Shown piece after piece: positions 30,843-40,272 of a stretch of 64,000 nt of DNA (its first letter is position 1; each line of letters begins with the position of its first letter). A model generated the notes under the pieces. The model searched no databases, had not been told where the DNA came from, and saw nothing but the letters and a program-made list of their open reading frames with translations. The translations under genes and the position numbers were made by a program. The stretch is from IMG/VR virus record IMGVR_UViG_3300022700_000177, positions 1 to 64,000 of that record; one strand, 5' to 3'. The stretch is from a virus.

Positions 30843-31144
30843 TGGATTTGTCTCTTACAAAAATGGATTCCTTCAGTATGAAAGACCCATATACAATACC
30901 AAAAAGTGAACTTGTTCTTCAGTTTCTTAATAAAGGTGGGGTCTTTAGATATAACGATGTTGAATTATGTTTATCAGATGAAGACAAGCTTTGTGCAATA
31001 GAAATTGAAGATGATGAAGAGGTACTGTATGAATTTCATATTGGTTTCAATAACTTTGTTGGGATGTGTAATGAAATAACAGAAGAAGTAAGGTTACATA
31101 TGTTCCTTTTTATACAAGAGCCAAGAACAAAATCAGATGCTTGA
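30842..31144 (+). CDS. Hypothetical acidic protein, 100 aa
   Basis: It starts in a TAATG overlap with the DpdA-like gene. The protein is acidic in its middle (EDKLCAIEIEDDEEV) and shows no motif. It could be an accessory of the modification, but that is only positional. Confidence 0.55.
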   Translation: MDLSLTKMDSFSMKDPYTIPKSELVLQFLNKGGVFRYNDVELCLSDEDKLCAIEIEDDEEVLYEFHIGFNNFVGMCNEITEEVRLHMFLFIQEPRTKSDA

Positions 31145-31152
31145 GGTACTAC

Positions 31153-31413
31153 ATGACTAAAATTTTTCTGGTGGGCAACTACGATACCCTTATATACCTC
31201 CACAAAGAAAAGAAAGTAAAGCGATTTGTTGAAAAGCTTGGCTATAAGTATAGAAGGCTGGTATCCTTTTGGGACTTTCATAGGATGCCAAATATTATGG
31301 ATTTCAAAGAAGAAATTATAACAGGAAAAAAACCAGAGGAGGATCAGGATGAAACTACCCTTGAGAAGTTTAAAAGAATCCATAAGGAAAGTCAAAGTTG
31401 GGATATCGACTAA
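31153..31413 (+). CDS. Hypothetical basic protein, 86 aa
   Basis: ATG 31153 lies six bases after GAGGT. The basic N-terminus is followed by an acidic tail that overlaps the clamp gene by 65 bases. No family is recognised. Confidence 0.5.
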   Translation: MTKIFLVGNYDTLIYLHKEKKVKRFVEKLGYKYRRLVSFWDFHRMPNIMDFKEEIITGKKPEEDQDETTLEKFKRIHKESQSWDID

Positions 31414-32386
31414 GGATTTAGTTGAAGAACTCACCCACCTTTCATTCATAAATGGTAACATTGTTGCCTATAATGACAAACTTTGTGTTATAAGCCCGTT
31501 CCCACAGATAGAGGACAATTTCAGTATCAAAGCACAGGATTTCCAAAAGATGTTGGATTCCTTTTCAGATGAAGAAATAAAATTTGAGATCAAAACTGAG
31601 AATGAAAAGCATACAGTAAAGCTTTCTTCAAAAGACACAATATCAGAAATTGAAGTCAACAAGGATTTAAGAGTCATTGAAGAGGTCTTTGATAGCTTTG
31701 ATCTAAAGAAAGGTTTCAAGAAGTTAAAAACTAAGGAATTCATGAGGAATTTAGGTCTTGTGAGTTTCAGTGCAGACAAGTCAATATCAGAACAAAACCT
31801 TCACTGTGTTGCTTTGAAAGACGGTCTTCTGATGTCAACCGATGGCTTGCGTTTTTCTTTATATGAAATTGAAGAGGATCTTGAGGGGTTCTTAATTCCT
31901 GCTGACTCAGCAAACAAAGTTTCTCATGTAGAAGCAACACACGTCAAAATTGAAAATGACTGGGCAATATTCAAAGATAATGGGGGTACTTTCTATGCTT
32001 GTAGAAATGTAGCAGGGGAATATCCTGATTTGAAAGAATATGTTAAAGGGCTGTCTTTCAAAGAAGAGGTATATGAATTTCCAAAAGGTACTCAGTCACT
32101 TATCAATTCCATTTCATTCATGTGTGATGGCGACACCCCATTTGAAAAAAGTGTAACGGTAAGTATGTCACCAAAAGGACTTGTTATTACTGCAAGAAAA
32201 TCTAATGGATATATTAAAAAGAAGCTGAAAGCTAAGTATAAAAAAGAAGTAGTATTCCAGATAAATCCAGATGCATTATATGATATATTGTCAATCACAA
32301 ATGAGGTTATGTTGAGTAAAGAAAACGACATGGCAAAGTTAAGTTCTGACAATTTTACACATATTATGAGGATTGCCATACGATGA
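31349..32386 (+). CDS. dnaN: DNA polymerase sliding clamp (bacterial beta type)
   Basis: The 345-residue length and three-part repeat of alpha/beta subdomains match bacterial DnaN, a ring that tethers the polymerase. Telling segments are 'LHCVALKDGLLMSTDGLRFSLYE' in the middle and 'KGLVITARKSNGYI' and 'VVFQINPDALYDIL' in the last third. ATG 31349 follows GAGGATCAG. The polymerase starts in an ATGA overlap, and the clamp loader follows, so the operon encodes a holoenzyme. Most DNA phages with their own clamp use a T4 gp45 type; this one is bacterial-like. Confidence 0.8.
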   Translation: MKLPLRSLKESIRKVKVGISTKDLVEELTHLSFINGNIVAYNDKLCVISPFPQIEDNFSIKAQDFQKMLDSFSDEEIKFEIKTENEKHTVKLSSKDTISEIEVNKDLRVIEEVFDSFDLKKGFKKLKTKEFMRNLGLVSFSADKSISEQNLHCVALKDGLLMSTDGLRFSLYEIEEDLEGFLIPADSANKVSHVEATHVKIENDWAIFKDNGGTFYACRNVAGEYPDLKEYVKGLSFKEEVYEFPKGTQSLINSISFMCDGDTPFEKSVTVSMSPKGLVITARKSNGYIKKKLKAKYKKEVVFQINPDALYDILSITNEVMLSKENDMAKLSSDNFTHIMRIAIR

Positions 32387-35022
32387 CTTTTCAAAGCTTT
32401 GGTTTTGTTGATCCATATTTGCCGAAGTGCAGTAAATGCGGTCTTAATAAAGACTGCAAAACACCGAAGATGAGACATAGCGGTGAGGGCAAGCTTAAAA
32501 CTCTCATTATTGGAGAGCGACCTGGGGCTGAAGAGGACAGAGAAGGTATACAGTTTGTAGGAGAAGCTGGCTTTGCGTTTGAGAAACTTTTGAAACAATA
32601 TGGATTAAAACTCCATTATGATTTTTGGCTCATCAATGCCACAAACTGCTTTGTAAAAGGCAATCCAAAGCCCACACGAAATGAACTTTTATATTGCTGG
32701 CCTTTGGTTCAGAAAGCAATTGATACTTTGAGTCCAGATAATATATGGCTTATGGGGGGTTCTGTAATTGAAGCATTTTTTATGAAAAGGTTTTCCACTG
32801 ATACTTCAATTACAAGATTTAGAGGATTTAGAATACCAGACAGAGACTACAATGCTTGGCTTTTCCCAATGTACCATCCAAGCTATGTTCTTATTAGAAA
32901 TTCACATGACCGGCACTTAAAAACAACCTATGAAAGAGACCTCAAACATGCAATTGATCATATAAATAAAGGTAAGCCTGTATTCAATGATGATTATAAG
33001 GATGAAGCACAAATTGAAACTGAGTCTAAGGACATTATAAACCATTTAACAGAAGTAAAAAAGAAAGCCAAGTTCTTCTTTTTTGACTTTGAGACAAGCG
33101 GACTAAAGCCATATAACAAAGGACACAAGATTTACACAATAAGCCATGCTGCGCTTGACAATAAATATAACACAATTTCATTAGCTTCCTACCCACTTCA
33201 ATACCCAAATCATTTCAAAAAACAAGAAGTAATTGATATTAGGAATGCCTTTGCCACAATCTTAAAAGATAAGAGCATAAAAAAGGCCGCACACAATATG
33301 GCTTATGAAGACGTGTGGGCAGAGTTTGTTTTGAAAGCAAAAGTTAGAAATTGGTTCTGGTGTACAATGGAAATTGCACACCTAATAGATGAAAGACACA
33401 AAACATCTGGACTCGATTTTCAATCTTATGTTCATTTAGGAATACCTGATTACAGCGGATGGCTTAGTTCCTACAAAAAATCAAAGACAGCAAACAGTTT
33501 CAACAATATGCATAGAGTGGATCTGGCAAAGCTTTTGATATATGGAGGTACTGATGCTTGGGCGATGAGAGAGTTATTTTTTCTTCAATTTGATATTTAT
33601 AAACAGGAAGAATATTTACGAAGAATATGGAAGGATTTATTTAAGAATGGAACCCTTTGCTTAACAGAAACTACGAAAGATGGTATTAAGGGAGACAGAG
33701 ATTATTTTGAAGAGAAGAGGTTGGAAGTTTCTAAAAAGGCTTCGGAGTTAAAAGAAAAGCTGAACGATTCAGATATTGGTAAACAGTTTCGTAAGAGGCA
33801 GGGAACTGAGCCAAATTTACGTTCTCCCGATGATCTAAAGATTATCGTGTATGATCTATTAGGCTGTGAGTCAGAAAAGGTTACAAAGTCAGGAAACAAG
33901 TCAGTTGATCAAGAAGTTTTGGAGAGTATTGAGGATAGTACTGGGTGGGTAAAAGAATTACTTGAATACAAAAAATTGGATAAGATTGTTGGGACTTTCA
34001 TAAAGAACATGCAAGTGGAATTGAATGATGATGGTTATATAAGACCCTCTTATTATTTACTAAATACCTCCGGGAGGTCCAGTTCCTCCTCACCGAACGT
34101 TCAGCAGATCCCGAAGAGACAAGAACAGGCTAAGAAAATTATCAGGCGGGGACTTATTGTTGAAGAGGATGAGTATCCTGGAGAAGTAGACTATGGATCA
34201 ATGGAATGGAATATTGCTACTTGCCATACAAGAGACCCCGAAATGGTTAAGTATGCCAAAGACCCAACTTCAGATATTCATAGAGATACTTGCATGGGCT
34301 TGTTTTTCATTGATGAGTTTGGGACTGATAAGGTGCATAAGAAGTTGAGGCAGATTGCAAAGAACAGCTATGTTTTTCCTGAACTGTATGGTTCTTATTG
34401 GGGAAGCTGTTCCAAGTCTTTGTGGGAAGATATTGCATTTTTGTCTTTTGAGGATGGAACTACTGTTAGGCAGCACCTTGCGAATAATGGAGTTGTTTGT
34501 TTTTCAAATCGTAAGGGAAAGAAAGAAGATCCAAAGCCTGGATCATACGAGTATCACACTAAGGAATTTGAACGTAAATTTTGGAAACGGTTCTCAACTG
34601 CTAAGGAATGGCAAGAGGAACAGATTAAATTTTATCTTAAACATGGATATATTGAGAACTTTTTTGGTTTTAGAAGGCGGGGATATCTATCTAAAAATCA
34701 GGTAATTAATACTAATATTCAAGGTGCTTCATTTCATTGTCTTCTTTGGTCAATGGTAGAAACAAAAAAGCTTGAGAAAAAAGAGAAATGGAAATCTAAA
34801 ATACGTGGACAAGTGCATGATGAAATAAAATATAGTGCCCACAAAGATGAGTATAAACACGTTATGAAAACTTTACAGTATATCATGACTGAGAAAATCA
34901 GAGAGGTATATGATTGGATCATAGTACCGCTAAAAGCAGAGCATAGCATTGGCCCACTTGGGGGGTCATGGCTTGATGTTAAGGAATTAAGTGATGAAGA
35001 GTTCAAAGAATTTGTAAAATGA
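32383..35022 (+). CDS. polA: Fusion of family-4-like uracil-DNA glycosylase with family A DNA polymerase
   Basis: This protein has 879 residues. Residues 1-190 are a uracil-DNA glycosylase domain: cysteines C16, C19, C89 and C105 in the 4Fe-4S spacing, GERPGAEED at 44-52 and HPS at 165-167. Residues about 230-410 are a proofreading exonuclease (D235 and E237 in DFETSG, N in AHNMAYED, D in YGGTDAW). The rest is a family A polymerase with VDYGSMEW, a K/YG O-helix segment and QVHDEI. The fusion would remove uracil at the replication fork. Its clamp and loader flank it. Confidence 0.9.
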   Translation: MTFQSFGFVDPYLPKCSKCGLNKDCKTPKMRHSGEGKLKTLIIGERPGAEEDREGIQFVGEAGFAFEKLLKQYGLKLHYDFWLINATNCFVKGNPKPTRNELLYCWPLVQKAIDTLSPDNIWLMGGSVIEAFFMKRFSTDTSITRFRGFRIPDRDYNAWLFPMYHPSYVLIRNSHDRHLKTTYERDLKHAIDHINKGKPVFNDDYKDEAQIETESKDIINHLTEVKKKAKFFFFDFETSGLKPYNKGHKIYTISHAALDNKYNTISLASYPLQYPNHFKKQEVIDIRNAFATILKDKSIKKAAHNMAYEDVWAEFVLKAKVRNWFWCTMEIAHLIDERHKTSGLDFQSYVHLGIPDYSGWLSSYKKSKTANSFNNMHRVDLAKLLIYGGTDAWAMRELFFLQFDIYKQEEYLRRIWKDLFKNGTLCLTETTKDGIKGDRDYFEEKRLEVSKKASELKEKLNDSDIGKQFRKRQGTEPNLRSPDDLKIIVYDLLGCESEKVTKSGNKSVDQEVLESIEDSTGWVKELLEYKKLDKIVGTFIKNMQVELNDDGYIRPSYYLLNTSGRSSSSSPNVQQIPKRQEQAKKIIRRGLIVEEDEYPGEVDYGSMEWNIATCHTRDPEMVKYAKDPTSDIHRDTCMGLFFIDEFGTDKVHKKLRQIAKNSYVFPELYGSYWGSCSKSLWEDIAFLSFEDGTTVRQHLANNGVVCFSNRKGKKEDPKPGSYEYHTKEFERKFWKRFSTAKEWQEEQIKFYLKHGYIENFFGFRRRGYLSKNQVINTNIQGASFHCLLWSMVETKKLEKKEKWKSKIRGQVHDEIKYSAHKDEYKHVMKTLQYIMTEKIREVYDWIIVPLKAEHSIGPLGGSWLDVKELSDEEFKEFVK

Positions 35023-35033
35023 AGGAGGATGAA

Positions 35034-35963
35034 GTGGAAGAGAAAACACTGGAATTGAAGTATCGACCAAACAAGATTGAGGATGTGTTTGGTCAGGAGG
35101 AGACAAAGAAAGCCCTTCAAAAACTGCTACAAAGAAAAACCGGAGTACCAAAATCCTACTTGTTTCATGGTGATAGGGGATGTGGAAAAACAACGTTCAG
35201 CAGATTAATTGCTAAAGAGCTTGGTGTCAGTGGACTGGATTACAAAGAAGTGGATATGGCAGATAAAACAGGGGTAGAAAATATGCGTTCTATCATTGAA
35301 TCTGCCCACTGTTCACCAAATAAAAGCCCTTACAGGATATTCATGCTGGACGAGGTCCACCAAGTTAGTAAATCATCAATGAATGCCCTCTTGAAAACTC
35401 TTGAAGACCCACCAAAAAAGACAATCTTTATCCTATCCACTACAGACCCAGAACGCTTACTAAAAACCATTGTATCAAGATGCCACTCATTCCATATCAA
35501 ACCATTGAAGATGAAAGAGATGGGAAAACTTCTTATGCATATTTGCAAACAAGAAGGTATTAAAACCACAAATAAAGTTCTGAAAGCCATTGCAATGAAT
35601 ACTGAAGGTATTCCAAGAGAAGCATTGAAACTTCTTGATATGGTAAGAGATTGCGATAGTGAAGAGGAAGGGATTGCACTTGCTTCTAATGCTATTGTTG
35701 GGGAAAATACTGCTGGAATTGAAATATGTAAACAGATACTTGATAATCAACCTTGGAAAACACTATCAGAAACGTTGAAAAGCATTGAGAAAGATACTGA
35801 TTATGCGATATTGAGAAGGGCGATGCTTAACTATATTAAGAAAGTTCTGCATGACAAAGAAAATGAAAAACTTTTTGATCTATACGATATCCTTTGTGAT
35901 GAACCTTTCTACTATGTTCCCCAACATAAACTATTTAGAGCAGTTTACAGTTTGTATCATTAA
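35034..35963 (+). CDS. Clamp loader ATPase (DnaX/gp44-like)
   Basis: This 309-residue AAA+ protein has 'LKYRP..IEDVFGQE', Walker A GDRGCGKT at 46-53, Walker B 'MLDEVHQ' and an SRC motif in 'VSRCHSF'. It lacks the zinc-binding cysteines of bacterial DnaX and has the size of T4 gp44. I prefer GTG 35034, behind AAGGAGG, over ATG 35019, which has no ribosome site. No small loader subunit was recognised nearby. It would load the clamp encoded at 31349. Confidence 0.85.
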   Translation: MEEKTLELKYRPNKIEDVFGQEETKKALQKLLQRKTGVPKSYLFHGDRGCGKTTFSRLIAKELGVSGLDYKEVDMADKTGVENMRSIIESAHCSPNKSPYRIFMLDEVHQVSKSSMNALLKTLEDPPKKTIFILSTTDPERLLKTIVSRCHSFHIKPLKMKEMGKLLMHICKQEGIKTTNKVLKAIAMNTEGIPREALKLLDMVRDCDSEEEGIALASNAIVGENTAGIEICKQILDNQPWKTLSETLKSIEKDTDYAILRRAMLNYIKKVLHDKENEKLFDLYDILCDEPFYYVPQHKLFRAVYSLYH

Positions 35964-35986
35964 CCGCACAGTAAACAATAAAAATA

Positions 35987-35995
35987 TGCTATAAT
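35987..35995 (+). promoter_or_regulatory. Extended -10 promoter
   Basis: TGCTATAAT is a perfect extended -10 in the 54-base gap after the clamp loader gene. No good -35 is present. It could start transcription of the SSB/RecA operon. Confidence 0.55.
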
Positions 35996-36017
35996 ATGAA
36001 TAGCAAAGGAGAAGTAA

Positions 36018-36518
36018 ATGTTTACTCCTAACACACCAGATTTCTCACTAACTTCCTTCAACATTGACGAACAATGGTACAAGCTTCCAACAGAATTTGA
36101 TGAGTGGTTAAGCTTTTATGCAGAAATAAACAACAAAGTGGACGAACTTAAAAAGCAACTGGAAGAAAAGGATGCAGAACTTGATTTGTATTTCAGAGAA
36201 CAATGGGATTCTTTGTTTGCAATCAAGATGACTGAGACTGCAATTTCAAAAGAGATCATTGATAACAAGAGCAGAAAGGACATAAGCGAAAGGCTTTTGT
36301 CCGCAAAAAAGAAACAGAACAATGTTAAAAGTATCGTGTCAAAATTGGATCATAAGGAAAAAGCTCTGGAATACTTATCGAAACTTTATCTTGGAAACTA
36401 TTTTGTGAAAACAGGGGAGAATGAAGCAACAAAAGAAATTGCTGATGGTGCTTCTAAGAAAGAAATGAATCAGAAAACAAAAGATACTTTAAAGCGTAGA
36501 AGGGAAAATCGAGAATGA
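36018..36518 (+). CDS. Coiled-coil protein between clamp loader and SSB genes
   Basis: Residues about 35-125 of this 166-residue protein form long charged helices (NNKVDELKKQLEEKDAELD). The C-terminus is basic (KDTLKRRRENRE). ATG 36018 follows AAAGGAGAAG. Its place suggests a replication or recombination accessory role, but no family is recognised. Confidence 0.6.
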   Translation: MFTPNTPDFSLTSFNIDEQWYKLPTEFDEWLSFYAEINNKVDELKKQLEEKDAELDLYFREQWDSLFAIKMTETAISKEIIDNKSRKDISERLLSAKKKQNNVKSIVSKLDHKEKALEYLSKLYLGNYFVKTGENEATKEIADGASKKEMNQKTKDTLKRRRENRE

Positions 36519-36691
36519 TGGAATTCCTTTATTTTTGTATTCAAATATTTTGTGTGTTATTCCTATTTTTAATTTGTTGGCATATGGTTGTGGATATATT
36601 CTTTAAACGTAAAACCCAATTTTATTTGGAGGTAGCACATGGCCTTAAAAAACAGAAAGAAGGCAAAGAAGGATCTGGAGAAGAGAGTTAA
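36515..36691 (+). CDS. 58-residue single-span membrane peptide overlapping the SSB start
   Basis: ATG 36515 overlaps the previous stop (ATGA). Residues 4-28 are almost all hydrophobic (FLYFCIQIFCVLFLFLICW), a clear membrane span, followed by a charged tail that overlaps the first 53 bases of the SSB gene in another frame. Only the membrane part is well supported. It is odd inside a replication operon. Confidence 0.45.
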   Translation: MMEFLYFCIQIFCVLFLFLICWHMVVDIFFKRKTQFYLEVAHGLKKQKEGKEGSGEES

Positions 36692-37748
36692 GGAAAGCCA
36701 TGAACGGAAAGACATGGGCGGTACTGGACAGGGTATTTTTTCATCTGAAGCCCCATTTCAGAAATGGAAATGCTCAGAAGATGACCATGAATTGGACTTT
36801 ATTCCATGGGAAATTGAAGAGGAACCTAATGTTCCTAAATACAACGGTTTGAAAGAAGGCGAAGTCGCCCATTGCATTGACGTTTATGTTCATCAAAGTG
36901 TTGGGCCAAACAATGACAGGTATATCTGCCCTCAAAGAAACTATGGCTTACCTTGCCCAATTTGTGAGGAAAGAGACGAACTTCTGGATGAGGGATACGA
37001 TTATCAACACCCAAAAGTCAAGGCTACTGGTGCTTCAAGACGTTGTATCTATAATGTTTGGGTACATGATTCTTTGAAAGAACAAAAAGTTGGCCCGCAA
37101 GTGTGGGAAGTTGCCCATTGGTTTATCGAAAAGCATATTTCAAGTCTTGCTCGTAATGCAAAACGTGGGACTTACGTTCCTTTTGCTGATCCTGACGAAG
37201 GAAAAACTTTCTCTTTCACGAAGTCTGGTAAACAGAGAAATACTGAATATACAGGATTGAAATTCGTTGACAGGGATGAGCCAATTCCAGATGAGATTGT
37301 TGATAGTGCTTACGCTATTGAAAAGTATTTGTATCTGCCTACTTATGAAGAAATGAAAGAAAGTTTTGAGGCAGGTAAGGTTCAACAGGAAAAGAAAGAA
37401 GGTACTGAGCCTGAGCCCGATAAGGAAGAAAAGCCTGAACCAAAAGAAGAACCAAAACAGGAGGAAAAGGAAGAGGAAGAGAATGAAATTACTAAAGAGG
37501 ATGTAGAAGCCCTTAAAACAAAAGCTAAGGCCAAAAAGTTTGTTAAGGAGCACAAAGACGAAATTGACCTCGATGCCGATGATATTAAAGAAATGTCATT
37601 AGAAGACATTAAGGAATATATCCTTAGCGAACTTGGCCTTGAGGAAGATGAAGAGGAAAGGAGAGACGAGAAGAAAGAGGAAGAGAAGGAGGAAGACGGG
37701 GATGACCCCGAGGATTTCTTCAGTGACGATGATGATGAAGCGTTCTAA
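36639..37748 (+). CDS. Single-stranded DNA-binding protein, T4 gp32-like
   Basis: The 369-residue protein has a basic N-terminus, a core with the zinc site H85-x11-C97-x8-C106-x2-C109, very close to the H-C-C-C spacing of T4 gp32, and a long acidic C-terminus (about 245-369) ending in Asp/Glu/Phe, as SSBs use to bind partners. It coats single-stranded DNA in replication and recombination. ATG 36639 follows TTGGAGGTAGC. RecA follows within ten bases. Confidence 0.85.
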   Translation: MALKNRKKAKKDLEKRVKESHERKDMGGTGQGIFSSEAPFQKWKCSEDDHELDFIPWEIEEEPNVPKYNGLKEGEVAHCIDVYVHQSVGPNNDRYICPQRNYGLPCPICEERDELLDEGYDYQHPKVKATGASRRCIYNVWVHDSLKEQKVGPQVWEVAHWFIEKHISSLARNAKRGTYVPFADPDEGKTFSFTKSGKQRNTEYTGLKFVDRDEPIPDEIVDSAYAIEKYLYLPTYEEMKESFEAGKVQQEKKEGTEPEPDKEEKPEPKEEPKQEEKEEEENEITKEDVEALKTKAKAKKFVKEHKDEIDLDADDIKEMSLEDIKEYILSELGLEEDEEERRDEKKEEEKEEDGDDPEDFFSDDDDEAF

Positions 37749-37757
37749 GGGGGTATA

Positions 37758-38783
37758 ATGGCATTAAAAAGAAGAAATAAAAAAGAAGAACCAGAAGAAA
37801 AACAAGAATCAGCCGAGTTTTTAACAAAAATACCAATCAGCGTTGAGCATGTTATTTCTACAGGTTCTACTCTTCTTGACCTTGCCATTACTGGGGGCCG
37901 CCGCAGAGGCGGGGGCCTCCCAGGAGGTGTCTTGGTTGAGATATTTGGCAAATCAGGCAGTGGAAAGACGGCAGTATTAGTGGAAACTGCTTCTTCCGCA
38001 CAATTCAATGGTGGAAAAATTCAATTTCAAGACCCAGAAGGAAGGCTTGACAGAGAATATACGAGCCTTTATGGACTCAAGTTGGATAAGGATAATTACC
38101 ACAGACCTAAATATGTATCAGAATTTTTTGATGCAATTAATAATTGGGAAACAGATCCCGAAGCAATCAATGTCATTGCTGCTGATTCTCTTGCTGCATT
38201 TTCTACTGAAGTTGAAATGAAAGATGGGGACAAGAGAGGGCAGCTACGAGCAAAGCAATTTTCTGAAGGCACAAGAAAGATGGCATTGAAACTTGCTGAA
38301 GAAAACAGGATTGTGCTTTGTTCTAATCAGGTTCGTCAGGGAGACTTTGGAGACATCACACCCGGAGGAAATGCAATTCCCTTCTATGCTTCTGTACGAA
38401 TAAAAATGAAAGTGGATGAAAAGATAACCCCTGAAAAAACAGTAAGGGAAATTAAACAAAAGAGAGTTGTTGGAATTAAATCCACTTGCGAGATTGTTAA
38501 AAATAGTGTGGGGTCCCCTTTCAGAACAGTTCCTATATATATAATGTTCCAAAAGGGCATTGATGACGTAAGAGCAAACATGCAATGGTATAAAGATAAC
38601 ACCAAATCCACAATGTATGATGCAATTGATAAACAATTCAAACAGTTTGACGCAGCGATACGTTATGTTGAGGATAATGATCTGGAAGGTGACGTTAGAG
38701 AAAAAGTCATTGATCTTTGGGATGAAATTGAGACTGCTTTTCAAGCTGAAAAAGTAAAGCCAAAAAAACGGTTTACATTATGA
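37758..38783 (+). CDS. recA: RecA/UvsX-like recombinase
   Basis: The 341-residue protein has 'STGSTLLDLAITGG', Walker A GKSGSGKT at 64-71, an Asp-rich 'FQDPEGRLD' in place of the RecA 'DAEHALD', Walker B 'IAADSLAAF' and 'TPGGNAIPFYASVRIKM', the most telling RecA phrase. It forms filaments for strand exchange, helped by the SSB upstream and the UvsW-like helicase at 14441. It overlaps the exonuclease gene in ATGA. Confidence 0.9.
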   Translation: MALKRRNKKEEPEEKQESAEFLTKIPISVEHVISTGSTLLDLAITGGRRRGGGLPGGVLVEIFGKSGSGKTAVLVETASSAQFNGGKIQFQDPEGRLDREYTSLYGLKLDKDNYHRPKYVSEFFDAINNWETDPEAINVIAADSLAAFSTEVEMKDGDKRGQLRAKQFSEGTRKMALKLAEENRIVLCSNQVRQGDFGDITPGGNAIPFYASVRIKMKVDEKITPEKTVREIKQKRVVGIKSTCEIVKNSVGSPFRTVPIYIMFQKGIDDVRANMQWYKDNTKSTMYDAIDKQFKQFDAAIRYVEDNDLEGDVREKVIDLWDEIETAFQAEKVKPKKRFTL

Positions 38784-39637
38784 TTAACGAAGGCCCTCCA
38801 ATAATAATTGATTCCTCTTCCCTTGCCCACCGAGCAAAACATGCTGTGAAAGACCTCTCCTATGATTTTATAAAAACCTCTGTCCTGTTTGGTTTTATGA
38901 ACCAATTGAAAAAGATTGCAGATAACCTCAAAAATGCCAATTTTGTATTCTGTTTTGATAGCAGAGAAAATTATAGGAAAAAAATATTTCCTGAGTATAA
39001 ACTTAGGAAGAGAGCAAAGGAATTAACAGATTATGAAAAGGAATTGAATGAGGCTACTTATAGACAAATCAATTTGTTAAGGGAAGAAATTCTTCCCTCT
39101 TTAGGTTTCAAGAATATTTTCATACAAGAAGGATTTGAAGCAGATGATCTTATAGCTTCGATTTGCTTTTGTAATGAAGGGCACAAGATAATTGTAAGTA
39201 GTGATGAGGATCTTTATCAACTTCTTGATACTGCGGATATGTACAAGGCTAACGGTAAGCTTTACTCAAAACAAGATTTACAAGAAGAGTTTGGAATCAC
39301 ACCTAAAGAGTGGTGGAGAGTAAAAGCTATTGCTGGATGTAACTCAGACGAGGTTCCAGGAGTACCTAAAGTAGGAGAGAAAACTGCTATTAGGTATCTT
39401 AAAGGGACTCTAAAGAAAGATTCAGTTGCTTATAAAAACATTGAGGATAGCAAAAAGCTACTAAACAGGAATGTAAAGCTTGTTAAACTCCCATTGAAAG
39501 GAACAAGGAAAATTAAATTGGATAACTCTCCTGAAAACATTTCTTTATATGAGTTCAGAAGGTTTGCAAGAATGTATAATATGCAATCTTTGCTAAATAA
39601 AACCGACCAATGGGTCTCAAGCTTTTGGATGGTATAA
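38780..39637 (+). CDS. 5'-3' exonuclease (PolA N-terminal/FLAP type)
   Basis: This 285-residue protein has 'IIIDSSSLAHR', 'FCFDSRENYRKKIFPEYKLRKR', 'FEADDLIASI', 'IVSSDEDLYQLL' and a helix-hairpin-helix 'GVPKVGEKTAIRYL', the complete set of the FEN/5'-nuclease family. It removes RNA primers and flaps. The fused polymerase at 32383 lacks this domain, so this gene supplies it. Confidence 0.9.
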   Translation: MINEGPPIIIDSSSLAHRAKHAVKDLSYDFIKTSVLFGFMNQLKKIADNLKNANFVFCFDSRENYRKKIFPEYKLRKRAKELTDYEKELNEATYRQINLLREEILPSLGFKNIFIQEGFEADDLIASICFCNEGHKIIVSSDEDLYQLLDTADMYKANGKLYSKQDLQEEFGITPKEWWRVKAIAGCNSDEVPGVPKVGEKTAIRYLKGTLKKDSVAYKNIEDSKKLLNRNVKLVKLPLKGTRKIKLDNSPENISLYEFRRFARMYNMQSLLNKTDQWVSSFWMV

Positions 39638-39638
39638 T

Positions 39639-39887
39639 ATGGAACAGACAGTCACTTTCAAAACAACAGAAGAAACACCATCTGGCAGAAGCAAAGATAT
39701 TAATAATCAACTTTCTAAAGACAGAAGGAAAAGAAATCCTGATATTGGTTACCACTATATGGATTATTTCATAAATAGCAATGGAGATTTATCTGTTACC
39801 TATTATTTAAGAAGAAATTTAATGGATTGCAACAGTAAGAGGTATATTACCAATGGTGGCGAGGACAGTAGCATCAAGGAAAGCTAA
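39639..39887 (+). CDS. Hypothetical protein, 82 aa
   Basis: ATG 39639 starts one base after the exonuclease stop. The product is polar and basic with no recognised motif. It overlaps the nuclease gene by 35 bases. Confidence 0.5.
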   Translation: MEQTVTFKTTEETPSGRSKDINNQLSKDRRKRNPDIGYHYMDYFINSNGDLSVTYYLRRNLMDCNSKRYITNGGEDSSIKES

Positions 39888-40272
39888 AGGCAGGAATCTT
39901 CAAAAAGAGATTGCTGAAGCTATTTCTTATATATTGGATGAGGAATGTGGAAAAGATTGCCCTATTCAATCAAGGGAAATGGGCCAATCTGGCGTTGATA
40001 TTAAACTTGAAAAATGGTTACTTAAGGAATTTCCATTTTCCATTGAGGTAAAAGCTCAGGACAGATGGAGCGTGCCCGCTTGGATAAAACAAGCAGAAGA
40101 TAATGAACTTGAAAATACAAACTGGTTATTGTTTTTCCAGAGAAAAAATAAAAATCCTGTAGCTGTAATAGATGCTTATGTATTCTTTGACATTTTGAGG
40201 AGAGTTTATGGCAGGACTAAAGAGAAAGAAAAAGAATCAAAGCTCAATAGAAAAACCACCAAGAATACATAA
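39853..40272 (+). CDS. PD-(D/E)XK nuclease, possibly Holliday-junction resolvase-like
   Basis: The 139-residue protein has 'KGRNLQKEIAEAI' (helix with Glu), 'GQSGVDIKL' (Asp) and 'FSIEVKAQ' (ExK), the order of the PD-(D/E)XK fold. Small phage nucleases of this kind are often resolvases. The neighbours (exonuclease, Rad50/Mre11) support a recombination role. The exact substrate cannot be read from sequence. Confidence 0.7.
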   Translation: MVARTVASRKAKGRNLQKEIAEAISYILDEECGKDCPIQSREMGQSGVDIKLEKWLLKEFPFSIEVKAQDRWSVPAWIKQAEDNELENTNWLLFFQRKNKNPVAVIDAYVFFDILRRVYGRTKEKEKESKLNRKTTKNT

